This document shows, piece by piece, positions 49,930-61,519 of a stretch of DNA of 64,000 bases; position 1 is the stretch's first letter, and each line of letters starts with the position of its first letter. Under the pieces are notes generated by a model. The model was not told the DNA's origin, ran no database searches, and was given only the letters and a program-made list of their open reading frames with translations. The position numbers and the translations under genes are program-made. This DNA comes from Pagrus major (lineage: Eukaryota > Chordata > Actinopteri > Spariformes > Sparidae): positions 19,838,671 through 19,902,670 of the forward strand of contig NC_133227.1 in the NCBI RefSeq assembly GCF_040436345.1, in the 5' to 3' direction.

Positions 49930-52900
49930 CTAGTGTCGTACTTTTCCAGGAATGTAGTTACGGTCAATGCTTTCCTCTTGCAGAAACATGTGAAGACAGC
50001 GCTCGTTCTGGGCCAAGGGGTGACCTGCAATTCTACAGATACGTACACACAGACGGACAGACATAAGGTTAAGCCGTGTGAAGGGCTTAACATCTTTGGT
50101 AATGTCTGACTCTGCTAGATAAGTGGATTTCTGTTTAGGCTCACACAGTTTGTGGCTAGAAAATACAGCTTTAAATATGATTTACACCTAAAAACATAGT
50201 ATGTACTTTAACGTATACCCCTATCACACTGGACAAAAGTCCCACTAACATCTGGCTTTCATCTTATATGTGAATAAGTATAATCAGCATTTACTCCTGT
50301 TTCAACAGACTTGGGTATTTAGCTGCTCTGGGGTTTGATAGGCTGTGATGGAAACACAACACCCAGGTGAACACGCTAATATTCGCCCCTCTTCAGAAGC
50401 AATTATACTGTATGATGTGACAGGTGTAGAAGTTAAGGCTGCTGGCTTGTAAGTACTTTTCCATCTGTCTTTGATCAAGCAGCACTCGAACATCACTCAG
50501 TTGACACCGAGTTTGATAGAGACTGAAGCAAAAGACATTTAAAAGTAACCGTTGTTCATGGCTTCCGTGCTCGTCAGCTTGCAAATTTTGCTGTCATCTG
50601 GATGAAGACTGATGAGGATTATGATTTGCTCCTTACTATTAGTAAAATATCAGAAAATGTTGAGGCTAATTATTTTAAATGGTTTCAATTAAAAAAATTG
50701 CAGTATCGACACTATCGACTGTATTTAATCTTTTTTTTATTCTTCTCTCTGACAGCAACTTGACACATGCACTTCTGAAGTGCCTATTTAGTCCCACCTC
50801 CTCCAGAAGTAAATTGACTTGGATGCTGTTGCGCTTAACAGACAGCAGCCTTGTTATATTTTTTTTCTAATAAAAATCTGAAATGTTATTCCCTTATCGT
50901 CGCGTCAATTGTTCCCTGTGGTATCGAATATGGATATTTTTAAAAAGGTATTGTATCGAAGTTAGGAATTCCAGTATTGTGACAATACCACTTTCTACTG
51001 TTCCCTGTTTTTACGCTGCATTCGTGATGACGAATGTGGCACAAAAGACACAAAAAAAAAAAATCAGAAAGGCAAACTTGTCTCCTGGCAATGTGAAAAA
51101 GTCTAACACCAAAAGTGGTATTAGGACTGTTGAAGTGACTGACCTGTTGATGAACTGCTCCAGGCCCATTCGCCGCTCCTCAATGAAGGACTCATCAAAA
51201 AGGCCCTCATCTGAGCGGAATGGCAACTGTCTCTTCAGGGCTTTGCCCGGCAGAGATGGTACTACAATCTGCAGGTGTCGGGGGTCAACACAGGTGATAG
51301 CAACAATGAAAATTATGAAGTCAAAAATCCACACCTGCTGTGCTGTAAGGTCAAAGCTGCAGCCATTTCTATAAATATACTAAACTCACATTTTCATTTA
51401 CTATCAACACAGAGGACAAACCTACAGTGTAATCATACTGTTTACTTTACATGATCATCCATGTAGGGCTTCTATTGTTCTAAATGCAACACAAACATCG
51501 TCACTCATCATAATCATAATTATTAGTTTGTACCCACCAGCCTGCTTAAATGATGATCCTGAACCATGTCATTATTGTGCACTCACCTTACTGTCTCTTT
51601 CCAGCTCATTCTTTAACCACTCAAAGTCACTGTATCTTCTTCTCACACAGGAATCCTTCAGTTTGAAAATGGGAAGGTTTGTCTACACAAAAAAGAAGAA
51701 AAAAAAACACACAATATAGCCACTGATTTAATCTACATTCAATCATTACGGGTTAGGGTTAGTTACTATCATGACTGAGTGCTGAGGGTATTGTAGAAGT
51801 GCCTTCAGAGACAAAGGTGTGACATAACATATCTCTTACTGCCATATTTTGACCAAATTATTGTGATACAAGTCAAGAATTAGACTAACAAACTAGTCTA
51901 GGGTGAGAATTGTTCTTTTCCCGTGTAAATCTCTGGTGGTTGATTATTTTATGGGCAACAGATGATTTAGATTTCATGTCAGTAAATAGGGAGAAATGAG
52001 CGTGCCCCAATGGTCCGTGCAACTGATGGCGGTGATTCATACAAGTTTCGCTCAGTGTTTTTGTGGTTATTGAGGGGGAGACCCTTTAACATGACTTCCC
52101 CATGATTCACTGCTGTAGACAGTGTGAGTGGGCTGTAATGAAAAATGTGTTCCTGTAAATGTTGGCTGGTTTGCTTTGGTCTGTCTAAAGTTGTGAGTCA
52201 GCACTATTTAGATATGTAAATGAACAAAAATTAACATTGATTAGTGGACTTCACCTCCGGGGTTGCCATGTTTGTTTATCATAAGTGACCTTGAGCTTGT
52301 TTTTCTGCAAAGTCGCTTACAAATTTTTGCGGGTTGCATATTTTTTGGGCTTGTTTCCCAAGTGTAGCTGCTTCTTTGAGCTTGGTCCCATGTTTCCTGC
52401 CTACCCTGTCAAATGAAGCTTAAATGCTATAGTTTGACATGTTTTACTGTCAGTTTACAACGCTGTTCCCTCCGCCCCTCCCTATCCCCCATACACAACA
52501 CAGACACGGATGACATTTTAAAGAAAAACAGTGTGATTATAAAAGGTATTTTTTAGCTACCGAGCTAACAATGCCAGGGACAGGGTGGGCGAAATATGGG
52601 AGAGTGGGAGTAAGAGACTGTGTTGAAGGACTGGATTAGACGTCCTTAGATGGGGCATTCAAAGGCATTCTGCAGATACTGTAAGTTTAGTGTGAAAAAT
52701 TAAGCAATCATGCAGATCTTCTTCAACATGCCAGTTTTCATGGGTGATAATGCAGTAGCCTACTTGATAAAGTGCAGTGATATGATTAAAATCCCAAATA
52801 CGAGGTTATTCAGTGACATTTGGCCCGCTCATTATATGCAATTTAAAACATATCAAAAAGATGTCGATCCAACGTCTCTGAAGCCGTCCAGTGGACAGCC

Positions 52901-54682
52901 AGAATGAAAGATTTTTTGGACGTCTTTTCAATGTTCACTATTGATGTCCAAGTGACATCCTTACAGGGTTCAAAGTTTAAGTTTCTACAATGAAGTTTTG
53001 ACATCTTTTCAACTTCAGTCAAAGACGTCTAAAAAGTTTCTTGTCGCTCAAAATGAAAGTTTTTCTGATGGCCAAATTTTACTCCATGCAGCAAAAGCTG
53101 CAGAAGGAGTTTGAGCCGTGCACTCTACCAGGAGAGCTATTAATCAGCTTTATTACAGACCATGTTTTGGTCATCCAACCTTCATCAAGTAGGCTAATAT
53201 TCCAAGTTCTTTAGACATCTGTGACTGAAGTTGATGCCAAAAACTACATTGTAAAAGCTTTAATTTTGAACCCTGCAAGGATGTCACCTGGACATCACTG
53301 GTGAACGCTGAAAAGACATCTAAGACAGGCGTCATCTTTCATTCTGGCTCTCCAATGGATGTCTTTTGGATTTGTTTTTGCAGAGTGGGTTAGGGTTTTG
53401 TTTTGTTTTTTTTGTCAAAGCCAGGTCGCTTCTTTTGGGCTTGTTTCTCTCGCCAAATCTGGCAACACTGCTCACCTCTGCTCCAAAAAAACTATCACTC
53501 AGTGGCTGTACACCTGCATGAGATCACGAATGTTATTGGCAAACTGTCCAACAAGTAGAGATGCACAAAACACCATGAGTTTCAGGAGCTCTTGTCGAGA
53601 CAAGCCTAATAAGTCTCAATTACGCAATCCCAGCTTTAGCATAAGCTTCCTGAAAATGTGGCTCTCAAACTCAGCTGTGTCAGGGATTTCACAGCCTGTC
53701 CCGCTCGTACAAACTTAACTGCCAGTTGACCAAACGAGGAAGTTAAACGTGCCACACCTCTTACTATGAGTGCAATTGTTCGTATATTTACCATTAAATA
53801 ATGAGAATTAAAAACAGGCGACACTGCAAACCACTTCTCCCGTTTCCATACAAACATCGACATTGTTAGCATTACCATTTGTTTAGCTACGTCGCTAGCG
53901 TTTTCACTCGCCTCATGTTTACTGAGCAGTAGTATCGTTTCTTGTATGTCTGTTGACGTCGTCGACCGACCTACTTTCACATCTCTATACGCTGGTAATG
54001 TTAAATTAGTCCTTACTTTCTTGCCAGGGAATATCTAAGCGCCAGTAGCGTTTAACGTTAGCTTCTAGCTTCGCTGTGTCTGCTGGGACTCTCGTGATGT
54101 TTCATTGCGTTTCACAGGATTTAGTTTGTTTTAAAAGACTGTAACTTTAACTCTAAACAAGTCACATGGCTGAAAACTGTATGCATGCTCTCACCACGTA
54201 CGGTCACAAAACTTCAAGCTAGTTACACGCCAACCTTGCTGCTTAACCAACTACATCAAGCAGCCTCTGGTAAAAAAAAAAACCCACACTTGCAGGCCGC
54301 TGCCAATCCCCGGTGCTTGATTTTTACTGGCGCGCCATCTTGAGCCACTCCAAGCGCCGAATGTCAACGTCACAGCCGCGTCCCTGCGCTGACTCCGGCA
54401 CAGCGGCTAGGTATGCTAACTGGCTAGCAACAACACTGTAATTACCAGTTAGCCTAGCGAATAAAAGCTAATGCTGCGAGAAAAAAAAAGGTGTTGTTTT
54501 GGCTCGCGGTTTCGGACACCTACCCGCATGCGAACTTCGTAAGTTGTGTACCGGGTCCGTCCAACTCCAATGGTTTGTGGATCATAAACGTCTATTTCCA
54601 GAAAATTGCTGGGGGGGCCGTAAGCATCCAGCAGGTCCTGGGGCTTGGAATTCAACCGGCGAGTGTCGGCCACCTCTGACAT
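49930..54682 (-). CDS. snx12: Sorting nexin 12
   Basis: Four coding exons on the minus strand, 54682-54524, 51682-51587, 51268-51144 and 50032-49930, join in frame to 160 codons (human SNX12 is 162). Most of the protein is one PX domain. The phosphoinositide pocket is visible as RRYSDFEW (68-75), the loop [13 protein letters not shown] (87-99) and ERRMGLEQF (116-124). SNX3/SNX12-type PX proteins bind PI3P on early endosomes and support retromer-linked recycling without a BAR domain. SNX12 rather than SNX3 is indicated by [21 protein letters not shown] and the end [12 protein letters not shown]. The loop has P-S-L-P where mammals have P-P-L-P. Intron 1 (2.8 kb) holds a foldback element and a YY1-like site. 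The gene lies between slc7a3 and il2rg, as on human Xq13.1. Confidence 0.96.
50845..51000 (+). repeat. Dispersed repeat, copy 2 (agtattgtgacaa type)
   Basis: Same ordered phrases as 29880-30035, lying in snx12 intron 3. Open frames that cross it are not genes. Confidence 0.6.
52860..53365. repeat. Foldback element in snx12 intron 1
   Basis: Left arm phrases gacagccagaatgaaaga, gtccaagtgacatcctt and cagggttcaaa are mirrored on the right as tttgaaccctg, aaggatgtcacctggac and tctttcattctggctctcc. The loop contains a tRNA-like gagccgtgcactctaccagg, which on the minus strand looks like an A-box (ctggtagagtgc). Non-coding MITE-like element with a possible nested SINE. Confidence 0.75.
54334..54342 (-). 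promoter_or_regulatory. YY1-like site in snx12 intron 1
   Basis: gccatcttg on the plus strand reads CAAGATGGC on the minus strand, the YY1 core, within a GC-rich region (cggcgcgcca context) about 180 bp downstream of snx12 exon 1. YY1 sites commonly lie just downstream of start sites of housekeeping genes. Function not shown. Confidence 0.4.
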
Positions 54683-55340
54683 TTTGTCGGGCTGTAATTT
54701 TTTTGGACGACCAACGGCGAATTCAAACCAACTAAATGCACATTAAAATCTTAAATCTCATCTGAAGACATCAATTGATTGCGATAGCTGATCGGTTCAG
54801 CTAAGGAAGTAGCTGACTTGTGTATCTCTCTCTCTTCTTGCGGGGGCCAGCCGCCCTGCGCCCTACCCTTCTTGAATCTGAAAAATGCGTTGACTCAGTT
54901 CCGTGCTGTGCGGGACACTGCGCTCCCTCTAATGGGCAATGAAGATAAGTGGACGGGGCAGATTGAACTAGGTTACCCTAATATCATGTACTGTTGCACA
55001 CATTTATTATTTATTTAGATTTATTTAGCACACAGGAAAAAAAATAAAGCAAGACTGCACAGCTGAGATACAGATGTTGGACACAAACATTAAAATACAA
55101 GTATAAAAACAAAAAACAAATTTAAAAAGTACATTCAAATACAGTAAGACATTAAAAATTAAAGGAATATAATACACAGATTATTATGTTAATCTTGATA
55201 TCAGCACACTAGATCACCTGAGTATTAGACTATCAGTAGTGGTGTCACTATACATAGTAACTAATGGCTTTATTGATGCATAATAAATTATTCAGCAATG
55301 CTTTGTAGATCAATTGCAAGAGCTTAATTAACTATAATGG
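54683..55340. promoter_or_regulatory. snx12 5' flank, promoter not resolved
   Basis: The first 100-250 bp upstream of the snx12 ATG should hold the 5' UTR and start site. I see no TATA box. Beyond about 55000 it turns AT-rich without recognisable features. Confidence 0.3.
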
Positions 55341-55344
55341 CACT

Positions 55345-55790
55345 CAGTAGAGTGCATACCTCCACCAAGGCCCGACAGTCGCCTTTAATTCAATCAAGCC
55401 GAATCCAAATTCAAATAAAACAAATTTATATCCGCTAGATTTGTGTTTTTATTTGGATCTGCATCAAATTATAGCTACTCACTCATAGACACCAGCCACC
55501 TATATACGCCAAAAAAAAATCATCAACATCCATGCATTGTACCCTGTGAAATTAACAAAAACATTGAAAAACACCTTATCTCACAATGTTAAGAAAGTCA
55601 GAAAAAAAACAATCATGGATTCATCCTTTAATCCAAAAGATAAAGAGGTCTATTGTGTGCTGAGACTCATTCTCATTCCAAGTTTTGTAGAAATCCATTT
55701 GGTTTTAGCAAGATTTCTGTAATCTCGCAGACAAACCGACAAATGAACGGACGAAAACATAAACTTCTTGGCAGAGGTTAGAAAGTGGTA
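55345..55790 (+). repeat. Retroelement-type repeat, copy 2
   Basis: Same family and orientation as 43335-43690, ending cttcttggcagaggttag. The 61-codon open frame inside is not a gene. Confidence 0.6.
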
Positions 55791-56190
55791 CCTGAGAACA
55801 ATAAATGCTGCCTTCCTAGACATTATACATTGTGTTAGTCGTCAGTACTTTACAGTTAATATAAAGAGTCATATCTCAAATATCATCACATTACTATTAA
55901 GGTGTTTTGCCCAACATATTGGGATATTCCATTTTATCAATGTCAGTTATCGATAAAAATGCAATTTTCCTGAAAGTATTTCCCCTTTTTAAGTTGACCT
56001 AACTTTCAACCAGCTATTGAAATGCTTCCCTGAAATAGCCAAAGAGAAGTGAGTGAATGATATCATATTTCAGAGTCTGTAAATCATATACCCAGTGCAG
56101 AATATGAACTAGTCTCCAATTTAAGCAGAAGAATAAAACTTCAAAGCTGAAAATAAAGCTGCAAAAGTTTTTTTTAAATTGTTTTTTTGG
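55791..56190. other. Intergenic, nothing recognised
   Basis: AT-rich; short open frames without similarity. Confidence 0.4.
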
Positions 56191-56204
56191 CCTTTGTTGA
56201 TAGG

Positions 56205-56290
56205 ACAGCTTCAGAAAGATGACAGGAAGCAGGGCAAAGCCTCTGCACATTGGACCCGTTCTACCAACTGAGCTGATGGGCGCCCCAAGT
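56205..56290 (-). repeat. tRNA-derived SINE head
   Basis: On the minus strand gggcgcccatcagctcagtt followed by ggtagaacggg matches the typical fish SINE head with a clear A-box (CAGCTCAGTTGGTAGAAC). The B-box half is replaced by gctttgccctgcttcc, so no functional tRNA. Confidence 0.6.
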
Positions 56291-56433
56291 CAGTGAGTTT
56301 TAAGAAACATTGGATATTATATTCCTCATGCAGACTTTAATATATTCACTTGTCATAAGTAAGTCCGTAATGTGAAAGATTTTTCTCTCATAATAAACTA
56401 TGTTTTAGGAGTAACTGATGTGTTTTTAGAACA

Positions 56434-56439
56434 TTTATT
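56434..56439 (-). terminator. Candidate il2rg polyadenylation signal
   Basis: tttatt on the plus strand reads AATAAA on the minus strand, about 240 bp downstream of the il2rg stop codon. Plausible 3' end; not proven. Confidence 0.35.
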
Positions 56440-56676
56440 GTTGTTGTTGTTAACCTTAAACCAGACGTTGTAAGGGATTAGAGGAAGTGATTGTTTTAAA
56501 TGCCCTTTGTCTTATATGTGAGGGGAACTTCCATTGTGGTCCCCTGGTGTAATGAAACACACAGATCACTGATAAAGGTAGGACTCACAGTAAATATAGG
56601 TCATTTATCCACTTTTTTGATCCTTGGTCTTGATTATAAACCTTAGGTAAAAACCCAACCGTGCCTGAGCTGCCTC

Positions 56677-57902
56677 CTAAACAGAAACCTTCTCCGCCTC
56701 CTCAGATGAGACAGACACTGTGGAGGTGGAAGAGGAGCAGGAGGTAGACAGGTCTGACCCGTCCAAAGGGATGAAGACGGAGCAGTCGGTTTGGTCGGTC
56801 GTGATGGAGGAGGTGGAGCAGTCGGAGCTGTCGCTGCTGGACTGGGAGACAGGAGAGTACTCGCGGACGGGACAGACATGCTCATTGTAGTTAGGGTAAA
56901 AACTCTCAGACTTCAGGCAGTTGGACCCTTGAAGCCATTCCTTTAAAAAAGAAGTTGTAGGCTGCTGAATGTACACTCTGTCTTCTCATATAATCCTTTC
57001 AGTGACTGCCTAAAAAAAAATACAAATGTTCTGTGCACAGAGCTCTGGATGCTACTAACCTCTTTGAAGTTGAAGGTCGGCTTGGGAACAGGCACAGGCA
57101 TCAGGATGAATCTGACCCTGTATGGAAGGAAGGCACATTTTCACTCTTAGACGATCAACAACAACTCACGTTTGTTATGTTTGTTCTCAACTCTTGTGCT
57201 TGTTTTGTTTTTGATTCTGCTGTACATGACCTCACTAGCATCTCGTGACGACATAATCTCTCAAAATGTTTTGAATTACAAAGTGCTTTAAACAAACAGC
57301 GTGCCATTTCTGCCACTAGGGGTCTCTCATCAAAACAAAACAAGAGACATAAGTAGCGTGAAATCATGAAACCTATCTGGTGTGACTCAGGTGGAAATGT
57401 TCATCGACAAACTATAATTCGCACAATGTTTGGTCATGTTCCTTTCTCACTTTTTGATTCTTTCCAGGATGTTATAGCAACATTCGACCACATGAAACAC
57501 ATCGTTACCTTGAGTAAATGTACAGATTTCTCTGGTTTGAGCTTTGGGATAATGTTAGTGCCCAACTCAAGAAAATATATAACATTGTCTAGTTGTTTTG
57601 ATGCAGAAATGTCACAATATCTTTAAAAATGTGGCTTTTATTCCCATCACCACTTACATTTACTCTCCCTTTAAAATTCACATTTCTACAGCATAATGCT
57701 AACAGCTGATAACAGTTTGATCAGGAACATGTTGGTGGTACTAAAGAAACTACCAGGATTTACACATGACATAGGTGCCAACTCACCTTTCATGGTGCAG
57801 CAACATCATGACCATTAGGATGAGGGTGAGAGCACCCAACACATACATCACTGGGGTCCACACAGACATTGAACCATCCTTTGGAGGTAATTTGACTGTC
57901 AG

Positions 57903-57940
<38 letters not shown>

Positions 57941-60900
57941 GTATTGCAATGATTTCATAAAAACAGCAACATATAGGCCTACTCTGTGTTTCACAAAATG
58001 GTGAACCTCAGTCCATCCCTGCTTGTGAACCACCAAACTTGTTTGAAATATGTTGCTGGCATCAAATTCAGAATAAGCATAAATTTATAAAAAAAATCAA
58101 TGAGGTTGATGACAGAAAACATTAAATATGTTGTCCTTTTACTGTTGTACTGTACTGTTTTGCAGATTGTCGCGTTGTTTGATATATGTTAAGATTGCCA
58201 GTAGTAGTACTGGCTGTGATAGGCTGTAAATGGGCTCTATTACATTTCTCGTCATGAAAGCTGATTTATCAACATGCATTGTATTTGGGAACAAACAAAT
58301 AACAGTGTGTACCTCTACCAACACTATGCATTATTGTCAAACTGCCAATTCTGGCATGATTTTGATTTACAATTTAAATGTTTCCTGTTTTATTTTGTAG
58401 AATTCATCCTCATGTGTCTTGTTGTGACTTTCAACGTCCTGTCTTAGTCTTTTTTCTTGCCCCTTTTCTATGTACTCCTGTTTTATTTCTTAATAAGTCC
58501 CTATGTATTAAAGACTGTGTTTTCCCTGTAATCTTCGTGCGTTTGTCTGTTTCCCTGCGTCAGTCCTGCGTTTCCGTTCTCCGTTCCTGTTTTTTTCCTT
58601 GAGTCTCTTTGTCTACTCTTCTTGTTCTCTGCCCTCATGTTTTATGCAATTCTGCCTGTGTTCCCCCGAGTTTCATCCTGGTTTGTACTTTATTTAGTTT
58701 TTTATTTTCTTTAGTCTTTTGGATTCTCTCCATCTTGTTTTGTCAGTATTGTTGCCTGCCCTTTTTGTGGCCTGGATTTTAATATTTGGACGACAGTTCA
58801 CGTTATTAAAGCTCGCTTTTTGTTTCTTAACTGTCATCGTGTCTGCATTTGGATCATCATCTTTTTGCAAAACCAATAACAAGTTTCACATATTCGAATT
58901 CATCAATGATCATAACGCTTAAATCTATTTTCACAGAACCTATGTTCATTTTTGAAGAAAGTATAGGAAATAAGTCATGAGACACATCTGGTCAAATTTT
59001 AGTCCCATTTAGGCATTCTAGCTCATAATAACTTTAGCATGTGACTGTATGATATTAGGTAATGATGCAGTTTCTATTGGTTGCTAGCAGAAATCAGTGA
59101 TTACTTCATTCTTTTAATACAAACTACTCTAAGTTACTGTACATAAGCTTTATTCACAGCAGTCAATTTTGCAATTTTACCTGTGCTGTTGTTGTTTCCC
59201 CAGGACACAGGCTCACTCCAGTTACTCCAGATGTTAGATTCTGCACAGGTTTTCCCAAATTTGCTCCGCACCTGAACCTCATAAAGTGAACTGTTGGAGG
59301 GCAAGTTGATGCAGTAATTCTGAATCCCAGTACTGACAGGATCTGACTAAAATGGATAAAAACAATAAAAAAAGGTAAAGAAACATGAACAAAAAAAGAT
59401 TATTAAAGATTGAATGGTAGCTTTTTTATTCCTTCAATTTCACCTACATTCCAGATCTTGTTATTGATCCTGTAGCGAGCTTCACTCTCCACACAGCCTG
59501 AATAACTCTGGTTCCAGTAAAACCACAGGTTGGCGTCGGTTTCCATCTTAACAGTCAGGTTGGTTGGTGGATATAACATGACTGGAGACAACACAGACCA
59601 TTCAATGATAGAGAATATACAATGTGATGAAAAGGTAATGCCAAATGCTAACATTGTTTTTTCCTTGCCTAGAAAAAGATTATAGATCTAAGTTACAGTA
59701 ATTCTGCACTAGTAGATATAAACAAAAATTCTTCCCATAAAATTAAACTGCCTCGCCTTCATTAATTGGTTTACTATTTTGAATAAAGCCTCCAAATATT
59801 ATATTGCCCCCCAGAAGATAAGCATACCTTTTTCTTTAAGCTCATGCCGCTTCTCAAAAACTTTGTTGCCATGTTGCAGTTTGGTGTGAAATGTGCTGAA
59901 CCTGTCGTTTCTGTTCAGATAGAGGTGGTTACATCCAGTGATTGTGCCGTTCTCTGACAGATAAGTGGTGCACTCACGGCAGTTTTTATTTTCGAACCTG
60001 CATAGAAATTACATTTAGTCATTCACACACAAGGCAAAGTATGCAGCAAAAAATGCGGTAGTGATCACTTAATCTTTCAGTCATCTGCCACTGGAATATT
60101 TGGGAAATGTTGTTGTTGAATTGACACAGAAAGGGTCACATATCCCATTGGCCTGGGGACAGGATAAATTAAACATATTACAATATGACAAGTTTTTCTT
60201 TTCTTTGTGATGTTCCTGTCTGTAATTTACTAAATTGAGATATTAGGGCCCATATTTATTTATATTTTATATTTATTAAACCTCTAAGGGGCCTTCACCC
60301 GTCGCAAAGTGGTGCACAGCGCAGCACAAGTGTCTTCAGTTTACAATGAGGTCCCTTAACTCCCTTAAGTGATCACATGATTAATCGCAAACAAGAAAAG
60401 GAGCATTTTAGTTAAAAAGAAATGCCATTAACAGCTTTTTATCATTTTTAAGTTTGAGGGTGAAAGTAAAAGTGAGGGATTTTGACTTTTATCTTTTATC
60501 AAGTCCAAAATGTTACCCTTGGCAGTTTGATCAATTCAGATGTCTTTACAAAATGTGTTTCATGGTTCGAATTTGCTCGGGTTAAAGTCACAAGTTATAC
60601 AAACCAGCCGTAGAAGGTGTAATTGACCTCTGGAGTCCCCCGCTTATTCCAGGAACAGTGGACATATTCCATATGCACCACCAAACAGTCCACATCTGTC
60701 AGAGACACAATAGGGATGGGACCAACAATTCATGAAGAAAACTGAACAAACATCATCAGAGTGACACACACACACTCACACACAAGCTCGCACGCACAAA
60801 CATACACACACACACACGTAGACTACAGTAATAGCAGTCCACTCACACACACATAACTAGGAAATGGTGACTCATGACATCATGGGGAATTTACAAAAAA

Positions 60901-61394
60901 ATGCCCATAACTGACAGTTTAATTCAATTTATTATTGGAATTCAATTTATTATTTATTCAATCATTATTTATCCAATCACAATACAAACATTGTTTACAA
61001 TATGATGACTTAATTATATTTAAAGACACATGTGCCATCCACGTCTTCTTTCTAAACTGGGTTTTATTTTTTCGGAAAGTTACCAAAATGATAATGGTGA
61101 TAATGAAGATTTCTGTTTATTATAGATTATTTCAATACAAGAAGACAAGAAAGGCAGATTCACCCCATGACAACCAAATGTAAAACAATATGATTAGATC
61201 AGCAAGAAGCCCTTTAGCAAATTGAATAACTGCTCAGACAAATACAAATAGTTTAAAGACAGTTATCACTGATGTCGTAGTTTACCTATAATTTAAAAAA
61301 ATGATTTGTTAGACTTAAAAAGGTTTTTACCTGGCGGTTTCTTGGCAAACACATGTCCTGTCAGACAGAGAAGTAAAAGCAGGCGAGTTGGCAT
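56677..61394 (-). CDS. il2rg: Cytokine receptor common gamma chain (IL2RG-like)
   Basis: Eight coding exons on the minus strand, 61394-61331, 60695-60605, 59997-59828, 59581-59448, 59346-59181, 57895-57787, 57117-57060 and 56940-56677, join in frame to 351 codons (human 369); eight exons is also the mammalian layout. Features: signal peptide MPTRLLLLLCLTGHVFA (1-17); first fibronectin-type domain with paired cysteines; second domain from YPPTNLTVKM; WSNWS box at 193-197; one membrane helix about 221-241 in exon 6; proline-rich Box1-like PVPVPKP (252-258); and a serine-rich tail with tyrosines in YPNYNEH and REYSPV. The protein is the shared signalling subunit of IL-2, -4, -7, -9, -15 and -21 type receptors and binds JAK3 (family knowledge). 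The exon 2 donor is taken as CTG|GTTTGT because the alternative GTATAA donor gives a stop. Teleosts often have two il2rg paralogues; synteny with snx12 suggests the ancestral-locus copy. Confidence 0.95.
57903..57939 (-). repeat. (GA/CT)n microsatellite at il2rg exon 6 acceptor
   Basis: An uninterrupted GA run of about 33 bp on the plus strand. On the minus strand it is a CT tract that ends a few bases before the exon 6 acceptor (tacctgacag|TCAA), so it forms the polypyrimidine tract of the transmembrane exon. Confidence 0.9.
58380..58870 (+). repeat. Pyrimidine-rich interspersed repeat (copy 2)
   Basis: Diverged stretch of the same kind as 1556-2010, with cctgttttat, gtttccctgcgtcag, gggtttgtactttatttag-like and cagtattgttgcctgcc phrases. 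Lies in il2rg intron 5. Confidence 0.4.
60765..60855. repeat. Imperfect CA-rich simple sequence
   Basis: Interrupted (CA)n runs (gacacacacacactcacaca, catacacacacacacac) in il2rg intron 1. Confidence 0.7.
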
Positions 61395-61460
61395 CGTGGA
61401 ACTTTGAAATAGGAAGCTTTCAGCGAGAGCCAGAGGTCGTCTACATCTGAGTTTCTCTAC

Positions 61461-61480
61461 ATTTTATAGTCACTTCCTTG
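61461..61480 (-). promoter_or_regulatory. il2rg: il2rg core promoter: TATA box with adjacent ETS site
   Basis: The minus strand reads CAAGGAAGTG (61480-61471), then a 2-3 bp gap, then TATAAAAT (61468-61461), 67 bp upstream of the start codon. GGAAGTG is an ETS-family core, and a second AGGAAG lies at 61511-61506. Mammalian IL2RG expression depends on ETS/GABP sites near the start, so this fits a lymphoid promoter, although a strong TATA box is not the classical mammalian arrangement. Predicted transcription start is about 61435. Confidence 0.6.
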
Positions 61481-61519
61481 TTCGCTGCTTGATTGTCGTG
61501 GGCTGCTTCCTGTCAACGG

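Noticed and set aside
50883-51374. 163-codon plus-strand open frame
   Set aside because: Antisense to snx12 exon 3, begins inside a dispersed repeat and has no protein similarity; the minus-strand PX-domain reading explains the region.
53636-53980. 114-codon minus-strand open frame in snx12 intron 1
   Set aside because: No splice sites or similarity tie it to snx12 or another gene; its length is possible by chance in this less AT-rich stretch.
56205-56290. tRNA gene
   Set aside because: Only the A-box half is tRNA-like; the anticodon and T arms cannot be formed, so it is a SINE head.
60600-60605. il2rg exon 2 donor at TTT|GTATAA
   Set aside because: With the exon 3 acceptor this gives an in-frame stop after three codons; the CTG|GTTTGT donor keeps the frame and the expected WF-E-N residues.
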